This document shows positions 13,900 to 18,337 of a stretch of 18,337 nt of DNA, piece after piece (within the stretch, counting starts at the first letter, position 1; every line of letters starts with the position of its first letter). Below the pieces are notes generated by a model. That model was not told the DNA's origin, ran no database searches, and saw nothing but the letters and a program-made list of their open reading frames with translations. This stretch comes from JANQPX01 sp051010395 (GTDB lineage: Bacteria > Pseudomonadota > Alphaproteobacteria > Geminicoccales > Geminicoccaceae). Both the position numbers and the translations under genes were made by a program. The stretch spans positions 1-18,337 of the forward strand of contig JBPCVQ010000152.1 of assembly GCA_051010395.1 (NCBI GenBank), written 5' to 3'.

Positions 13900-15261
13900 T
13901 TACTTACCGATGCAGAATGTCGAAAAGATCTGATCGAGCACGTCTTCGACGCCAACCCGTCCGGTGATCCGCCCCATGGCTTGCATGGCGATGCGCAGAT
14001 CCTCCGCGATCAAAGCCAGTTCCGGTGCAGGCCGTGCCTGCTCGATGCGGGCAAGCGCCGTCGTCACCTCGACAAGCGCCTGGCGATGGCGCGCGCGCGT
14101 CAGAACAGGCGCATCACCCGGTGCCATCGCTCGCGCGGCGAACTCGGTTAGTCGACGGACCAGATCGTTGATCCCCTCGCCGGTCTGACAGGAAAGCAGA
14201 AGCGCCTCCTGCCCGGCGATCTTTCGCTCGATGCCGGGCTCCAGAAGATCGGATTTGTTCAGGACGATGATGGTTTCTCCATCGATCAACGCTTCGGTGT
14301 CCGCATCGACCAGAGGCCAGCGGGCACCATCGAACAGGGTAATCCGGATATCGGCGTCCTTCGCCTCGGCAAGCGCCCGCTCGACGCCCAGTCGCTCGAC
14401 CCGATCATCGCTCGCCCGAAGCCCGGCCGTATCGGCGATCACCAACGGATAACCGCCGAGATCGAGGGGCGTCTCCAGCACGTCTCGCGTGGTGCCGGGG
14501 ATGTCGGTGACGATCGCGACATCGCGGGCGGCGAGCCTGTTGAGCAGGCTGGATTTGCCGGCATTGGGCGGGCCGATCAGAGTGGCCCGAAGTCCGCTTC
14601 GAAGGCGCTCGCCCCTCCCACTGTCGGCGAGATGCCCGGCGATCTCGTCGGCAAGCGTCTTTAGCCTCGGCAGCATCTCGGCCATCAGGCCGTCAGGCAC
14701 CTCCTCTTCCGGCGCGAAGTCGATCTCGGCCTCGATCAGGGACAACGCTTCCAACAGACGCGCATGCCAGCCGCCATAGAGCCGCCCGAGCACGCCATCC
14801 ATCTGCCGCCGTGCCTGCCTTGCCTGCTGGCGGGTTTCCGCGTCGATTAGATCGGCCAATCCCTCGGCGCCGGTGAGGTCCATCTTGCCGTTCATGAAAG
14901 CGCGACGACTGAACTCGCCGGGGTCCGCGGGGCGGACGGCCGTTACCGATTGCAGGGCGTCGAACAGAGCTGAAAGTACGGCAGGTCCACCATGGACCTG
15001 CAGTTCGAGGACGTCCTCGCCGGTAAAACTCGCCGGCCCCGGGAACCAGAGGATCAGGCCCTGATCAATGGGCTCACCATCCCGGGGGTCATGAAGTGCA
15101 GTGAGCCGCGCCTGCCGGGGAGGGGGAGGGGGCTCGCCGGTCAGCGCCTGGCAAACCTCGGTGGCAGCGCCGCCGGAGAGGCGCACCACCGCAACACCGG
15201 CCCGGCCAGCACCACTGGCAAGTGCGAAAATCGTGGCCTCGCTGCTGTGCAGTACCGTCAA
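13900..15261 (-). CDS. mnmE: tRNA uridine 5-carboxymethylaminomethyl modification GTPase MnmE
   Basis: A 453-residue GTPase that, with MnmG, modifies the wobble uridine U34 of certain tRNAs. Every landmark is present: the N-terminal folate-binding domain starting ATIFALASGAGRAGVAVVRLSG (9-30), G1 GPPNAGKSS (230-238), TDIPGTTRD (252-260), DTAG (277-280), NKSD (335-338), and the catalytic C-terminal FCIGK with Cys450 (449-453). The start is TTG at 15261, chosen because its TTGA overlaps the stop of the upstream small gene and AGGA lies six bases before it. A five-proline run (45-49) sits in an N-terminal loop. Neither mnmG nor rsmG-parAB follows, unlike in many relatives. The gene lies second in a two-gene unit. 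Confidence 0.97.
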   Translation of the reverse strand: MTVLHSSEATIFALASGAGRAGVAVVRLSGGAATEVCQALTGEPPPPPRQARLTALHDPRDGEPIDQGLILWFPGPASFTGEDVLELQVHGGPAVLSALFDALQSVTAVRPADPGEFSRRAFMNGKMDLTGAEGLADLIDAETRQQARQARRQMDGVLGRLYGGWHARLLEALSLIEAEIDFAPEEEVPDGLMAEMLPRLKTLADEIAGHLADSGRGERLRSGLRATLIGPPNAGKSSLLNRLAARDVAIVTDIPGTTRDVLETPLDLGGYPLVIADTAGLRASDDRVERLGVERALAEAKDADIRITLFDGARWPLVDADTEALIDGETIIVLNKSDLLEPGIERKIAGQEALLLSCQTGEGINDLVRRLTEFAARAMAPGDAPVLTRARHRQALVEVTTALARIEQARPAPELALIAEDLRIAMQAMGRITGRVGVEDVLDQIFSTFCIGK

Positions 15262-15446
15262 TGTCCGTCCTGTTTTTCATTGGCGGCGGTCCCGGTCGTG
15301 AGCGCCTCGAGGCGAGCCTCGACCACGACCATCATCACGCTGTCCAGCATGATCGATGCCAGCTCGATCATCGGCGTGATGTCCGCCTGGCCCAAAAACC
15401 GTCGCTTTTCGTTGGTCGTCGCCTCGACCCTGACGTCGAACTTCAT
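15258..15446 (-). CDS. Small DUF6489-like protein
   Basis: A 62-residue soluble protein starting MKFDVRVEATTNEKRRFLGQ. The beta-strand start followed by RRFLGQADITPM (15-26) and a helix (26-49) resembles the short alphaproteobacterial DUF6489 family, whose function is unknown. The helix is rich in Met and Val (SIMLDSVMMVVVEARLE) and amphipathic. The ATG at 15446 has GGGA about six bases upstream; a longer frame reading up to 15518 lacks an ATG in place and was rejected. Its stop overlaps the mnmE start by four bases (TTGA), so translation of mnmE is probably coupled to it. The family name is from recalled similarity and needs a profile search. Confidence 0.65.
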   Translation of the reverse strand: MKFDVRVEATTNEKRRFLGQADITPMIELASIMLDSVMMVVVEARLEALTTGTAANEKQDGH

Positions 15447-15571
15447 GGCGATCCCGCTTTGATGCCGTCTGCCCTCGTCGACATGCTTTGCCGCTGGCCT
15501 TTTCGTGGAAGACGCCATCTTATAGAGCGTCGACTATCGATCCGACAACAACCCGTGCCTGGACCATCCTT

Positions 15572-17575
15572 TTGAAGAACCGCCTCAAAGACACCACCAG
15601 CCCCTATCTCATCCAGCATCAGGACAATCCCGTCCACTGGCAGCCCTGGGACCAGCTGGCGCTGGAGGCGGCACGAGAAGCCGACAAGCCGATACTTCTG
15701 TCGATCGGCTATTCCGCCTGCCACTGGTGCCATGTGATGGCCCATGAGAGCTTCGAGAACGAGGCGATCGCAGCACTCATGAATGAGCATTTCGTCAACA
15801 TCAAGATCGATCGCGAGGAACGCCCGGACCTTGACCAGATCTATATGCGCGCCCTCCATCTCCTCGGCGAGCAGGGCGGCTGGCCGCTCACCATGTTCCT
15901 GACGCCGGCTGGCGAGCCCTTCTGGGGCGGCACCTATTTCCCGCCGGAAAGCCGTTACGGCCGCCCAGGCTTCCCGGATGTGCTCACCACCATCGCCAAC
16001 ATCTGGACCAACGAGCGCCAAAAAGTCGACAGCAACAAAACAGCCCTCGTCCAGGCTCTGGCAAGCCTAGCCTCCCCCGCCCGAGGGGAGGCGATGAGCA
16101 TTGATGAGATCAAACAGGCCGCCAACCAGGTGATCAGTATCTTCGATCCCGTTCACGGCGGCATCCAGGGCGCCCCGAAATTCCCCCAAGGCCCCATCCT
16201 CAACTTCCTCTGGTCCGTAGCGACGGACAGCGCCGACGTTAAGAAAGCGGTGGTGCATACGTTGAACCGGATGTGTCAGGGGGGGATCTATGACCATCTC
16301 GGCGGCGGCTTCGCCCGCTACAGCGTGGACGAGCGCTGGCTCGTGCCGCATTTCGAGAAGATGCTCTACGACAATGCCCAGCTGCTTTCATTGATGGCGG
16401 ATGTCTACCAACAGACCCGCGATCCGCTGCTGGCCGCTCGCGCCTCTGAAACCGTCGGCTGGCTGGAGCGCGAGATGATGGTGGAGGGCGCTTTCGCCTC
16501 CGCGCTCGATGCCGACAGCGAGGGCGAAGAAGGCAAGTTCTACGTCTGGCAGGAAGCCGAAGTCGCCAGCGGCGACGGGCCGAATTTTAAAGAGATCTTT
16601 GACGTGACGCCGGCGGGCAATTGGGAAGGCAAGAACATCCTGAACCGGTCCGCGCAGGACGGGCTTCTTCCCGAAGCCGAGGAAGCGGCGTTGCAGGTTC
16701 AGGTGGCCCGTCTTTTGGAAGTGCGTGAGCGTCGCGTTCGCCCTGGGCGGGACGACAAGGTGCTCGCGGACTGGAACGGCTTGATGATCGCGGCCCTGGC
16801 GCGGGCCAGCGCGGTGTTCGAGAAGCCAGCATGGCTCGGTCTCGCCGAGGTCGCGTTCATGTTCGTGATGAAGAAGATGCAGGACGGCAATCGCCTCGCC
16901 CATAGTTTCCGCGAGGGCCGCACACTCGATCTCGGCTTCGTCGAGGATTATGCGGCGATGGCGGATGCGGCTTTGGCTCTATTCCAGCACACACAGAAGC
17001 GATGTTTCCTGGATCAGGCGATCGGCTGGGTGCAAGAACTTGACGCCACTCACTGGGACGAAGCCAACGGCGGCTACTTCCAGACCCCATCGGGCACTGA
17101 CGATGTCCTGGTCCGCCCCAAAACAGCCCAGGACGGGCCGGCGCCGTCAGGCAATGGCCAGCTGGTCGGCGTTCTCGCCAGGCTCGCGGATCTCACCGGC
17201 GAACGGCATTATCGCGACCGTGCGGATGCCCTGATCCGCACCTTCGCAGGCGATGTCCGGAAAAACCCGCTCGGCCACACAGCCCTTCTAAGCGGCCTCG
17301 CCATGCTCGATCATCCGATTCAGGTCATCCTGATGTCCGGTACGCCGGACGGCGTTGACTTGCTTCAGGCGGCTTTGGCGGCGGCGCCTCCTGGCGCGAC
17401 GGTTCAAACCGCCGGTTCCGACGCCGTTCTCCCGACAGAGCACCCTGCCCATGGCAAAGTCCAGGTGGACGGCAAGCCCACGGCCTATATCTGCGAAGGC
17501 CGGACCTGCCGCCTGCCAATAACCGATGTGGCCGAGCTGGCTGCGGCGTTGATCGGCAAAACAAGCGCAGACTAG
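15572..17575 (+). CDS. Thioredoxin-fold DUF255 protein (YyaL/SPATA20 family)
   Basis: A 667-residue protein of the widespread YyaL/spermatogenesis-associated protein 20 family. The N-terminal thioredoxin-like domain (about 1-165) opens with NRLKDTTSPYLIQHQDNPVHW and has the CHWCHVM motif (50-56) at the position of a thioredoxin active site, followed by KIDREERPDLDQIYM (78-92) and GGWPLTMFLTP (102-112). The rest is a helical six-hairpin, glucosamine-epimerase-like domain, with LGGGFARYSVDERWLVPHFEKMLYDN spanning the conserved region. The biochemical role is unknown. There is no ATG upstream of the conserved start. TTG at 15572 is the only suitable codon next to it, without a visible Shine-Dalgarno, and gives the family's normal length. 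It is divergent from the DUF6489-like gene. Confidence 0.9.
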   Translation: MKNRLKDTTSPYLIQHQDNPVHWQPWDQLALEAAREADKPILLSIGYSACHWCHVMAHESFENEAIAALMNEHFVNIKIDREERPDLDQIYMRALHLLGEQGGWPLTMFLTPAGEPFWGGTYFPPESRYGRPGFPDVLTTIANIWTNERQKVDSNKTALVQALASLASPARGEAMSIDEIKQAANQVISIFDPVHGGIQGAPKFPQGPILNFLWSVATDSADVKKAVVHTLNRMCQGGIYDHLGGGFARYSVDERWLVPHFEKMLYDNAQLLSLMADVYQQTRDPLLAARASETVGWLEREMMVEGAFASALDADSEGEEGKFYVWQEAEVASGDGPNFKEIFDVTPAGNWEGKNILNRSAQDGLLPEAEEAALQVQVARLLEVRERRVRPGRDDKVLADWNGLMIAALARASAVFEKPAWLGLAEVAFMFVMKKMQDGNRLAHSFREGRTLDLGFVEDYAAMADAALALFQHTQKRCFLDQAIGWVQELDATHWDEANGGYFQTPSGTDDVLVRPKTAQDGPAPSGNGQLVGVLARLADLTGERHYRDRADALIRTFAGDVRKNPLGHTALLSGLAMLDHPIQVILMSGTPDGVDLLQAALAAAPPGATVQTAGSDAVLPTEHPAHGKVQVDGKPTAYICEGRTCRLPITDVAELAAALIGKTSAD

Positions 17576-17617
17576 CGTACCCGAACGGTCATCGGATCTC
17601 TCTTGCCGAATTAATTT

Positions 17618-17632
17618 ATGAACGTCGTTCAT
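17618..17632. promoter_or_regulatory. Operator copy 1 (ATGAAC-N3-GTTCAT)
   Basis: ATGAACG-T-CGTTCAT is a perfect 7-1-7 palindrome ending eight bases before the -35 hexamer at 17640. It shares its two arms ATGAAC/GTTCAT with copy 2. Its symmetry and size resemble TetR-family operators, though the regulator is not in the window. Confidence 0.7.
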
Positions 17633-17639
17633 ATTTATG

Positions 17640-17668
17640 TTGACACTTATCCAGAGTTATTCAATAAA
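17640..17668 (+). promoter_or_regulatory. Promoter of the exported-protein pair
   Basis: A perfect TTGACA (17640-17645), a 17-base spacer and AATAAA (17663-17668, four of six consensus positions) predict transcription near 17675. This start falls at the centre of operator copy 2 and leaves a leader of about 27 bases before the ATG at 17702. Confidence 0.6.
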
Positions 17669-17682
17669 TGAACAATGTTCAT
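17668..17682. promoter_or_regulatory. Operator copy 2 (ATGAAC-N3-GTTCAT)
   Basis: ATGAACA-A-TGTTCAT is a perfect 7-1-7 palindrome whose centre lies exactly 50 bases from that of copy 1. It covers the predicted transcription start, so a bound protein would block RNA polymerase. Confidence 0.7.
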
Positions 17683-17701
17683 AAATGACCGGAGACAAAC
17701 A

Positions 17702-18061
17702 ATGACCTTCAGCCTCAAGAATCTTACGATCGCCACCGTCTTCAAGATCGCTCTGCTCGGGATCGGCACCGCACATGCTGCCGGCAGCGGCGCTCATAGC
17801 GTCGAATCCGTCAATCATTCGGCTGCGGCTGCAAGCCACGGTGCCGCCGCCGTGGCATCCGGTGCGGCGACCGCCGTTGCGGTCCCGATGATGAGCGTGG
17901 GGTCGGCTGCCGTCGGCTCGGGCGCCGCGATTGCGGGTGCTGGCTCCAGCACGATGGCGGTCGGCGCTGATATCATGGATCGGGTCAAGGAACCGCTGCC
18001 GCTCGATGCCCATGAGCTTCGCCTCGATACCGAGGCCGATCCAGCGCCTCGGCTGGACTAA
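17702..18061 (+). CDS. Exported Ala/Gly/Ser-rich small protein
   Basis: A 119-residue protein of unknown function. A basic N-terminus and hydrophobic stretch (8-22) end in GTAHA, a good signal peptidase I site near residue 26, so it is probably periplasmic. The mature part begins with a Ser/His-containing helix (HSVESVNHSAAAASHGAAA, 32-50). A long run of small residues follows (AVASGAATAVAVP and VGSAAVGSGAAIAGAG, about 50-81) that could be membrane-associated, then a polar tail DRVKEPLPLDAHELRLD (93-109). GGAGA (17691-17695) is six bases before the ATG at 17702; a frame opening at 17675 lies inside the operator and was rejected. It is followed after 38 bases by the DUF2145-like gene and shares the twin-operator promoter. 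I recall similar small proteins beside DUF2145 genes in pseudomonads. Confidence 0.75.
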   Translation: MTFSLKNLTIATVFKIALLGIGTAHAAGSGAHSVESVNHSAAAASHGAAAVASGAATAVAVPMMSVGSAAVGSGAAIAGAGSSTMAVGADIMDRVKEPLPLDAHELRLDTEADPAPRLD

Positions 18062-18099
18062 GTGATCCCGCAGCAATCGATGAACGAAGGAGCCCTATG

Positions 18100-18337
18100 A
18101 TGAAACGTCTGCTCACGTCATTCGCCGCCGCCGTTCTCGTCGTCGCTGGCGGCATCACCGGTGCTGAGGCCGGCAGCCGGCAGAGCGATGATCCGACCTT
18201 GCCGATCGGGGAGGTTTCAGCCTTCGCCGACCAGGTGCAGAAGGATCTTGCGGATCGGGGCGCGCATGTTGCCCTGGTGGCGCGGGTCGGCCGCGATCCT
18301 GCGCAGCTGCCCGATGGGATCGCCTATACCCATGTCG
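18100..18337 (+). CDS. DUF2145-like exported protein (3' end cut by window)
   Basis: The first 79 residues are visible. A signal peptide (MKRLLTSFAAAVLVVAGG, cut probably after GAEA at residue 24) leads into FADQVQKDLADRGAHVALVA (42-61) and RVGRDPAQLPDGIAYTHV (62-79). These match my memory of DUF2145, a family of exported proteins without a known function. AAGGAG (18087-18092) is seven bases before the ATG at 18100; a tandem ATG at 18097 is four bases away and would add one Met. The frame stays open to the window end. It follows the small exported gene by 38 bases on the same strand and is likely in the same operon. Confidence 0.75.
   Translation, partial: MKRLLTSFAAAVLVVAGGITGAEAGSRQSDDPTLPIGEVSAFADQVQKDLADRGAHVALVARVGRDPAQLPDGIAYTHV

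Noticed and set aside
13764..13955. Minus-strand frame running from the end of mnmE into the gap
   Set aside because: It overlaps the conserved mnmE C-terminus in another frame, and its continuation into the gap has no coding character or ribosome site.

Overview
The window reads as chromosomal DNA from a GC-rich alphaproteobacterium. The evidence is a System I cytochrome c maturation block in the order ccmD-E-F-G-H-I, alphaproteobacterial-looking MnmE and intradiol dioxygenase subunits, and tight ATGA/GTGA/TTGA gene overlaps. I cannot place it to genus. There is no rRNA, tRNA, CRISPR array, insertion sequence or phage gene, and no gap between genes exceeds 300 bases.

Layout. 1-1062 (minus): a truncated haloalkane dehalogenase behind a VanZ-like membrane protein. 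1246-1881 (plus): a glutathione S-transferase, facing a small glycine-rich membrane protein (1958-2239, minus) that has a good intrinsic terminator. 2377-3363 (minus): a D-tagatose/L-ribulose 3-epimerase-type sugar isomerase. 3498-4883 (minus): a class III aminotransferase. 4884-5144: a 261-base divergent control region rich in palindromes, with an AT-rich island. 5145-5351 (plus): a short Flp-type pilin-like protein. 5355-6044 (minus): a Crp/Fnr regulator. 6257-7571 (minus): pcaHG, protocatechuate 3,4-dioxygenase. 7700-13612 (minus): ccmDEFGHI. 13900-15446 (minus): a small DUF6489-like gene coupled to mnmE. 15572-17575 (plus): a large thioredoxin-fold (DUF255/YyaL) protein. 17618-18337 (plus): two exported proteins, the second DUF2145-like and cut by the window end, behind a promoter flanked by two copies of the same palindromic operator.

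How the genes work together. The ccm genes form one operon: CcmD and CcmE handle and carry haem, CcmF with CcmH and CcmI attaches it, and CcmG with CcmH keeps apocytochrome cysteines reduced. The haem exporter genes ccmABC are not next to ccmD and must lie elsewhere if the pathway is complete. PcaH and PcaG form one enzyme that opens the ring of protocatechuate; the rest of the beta-ketoadipate pathway is not here. The remaining genes are mostly single transcription units for small-molecule metabolism.

Most unusual points: a CcmI carrying three copies of its TPR module (677 residues); the twin-operator promoter driving two exported proteins of unknown function; an orphan pilin-like protein with Gln in place of the near-invariant Glu+5; an 18-bp palindrome and a possible leader peptide before the aminotransferase; and non-ATG starts on six genes.
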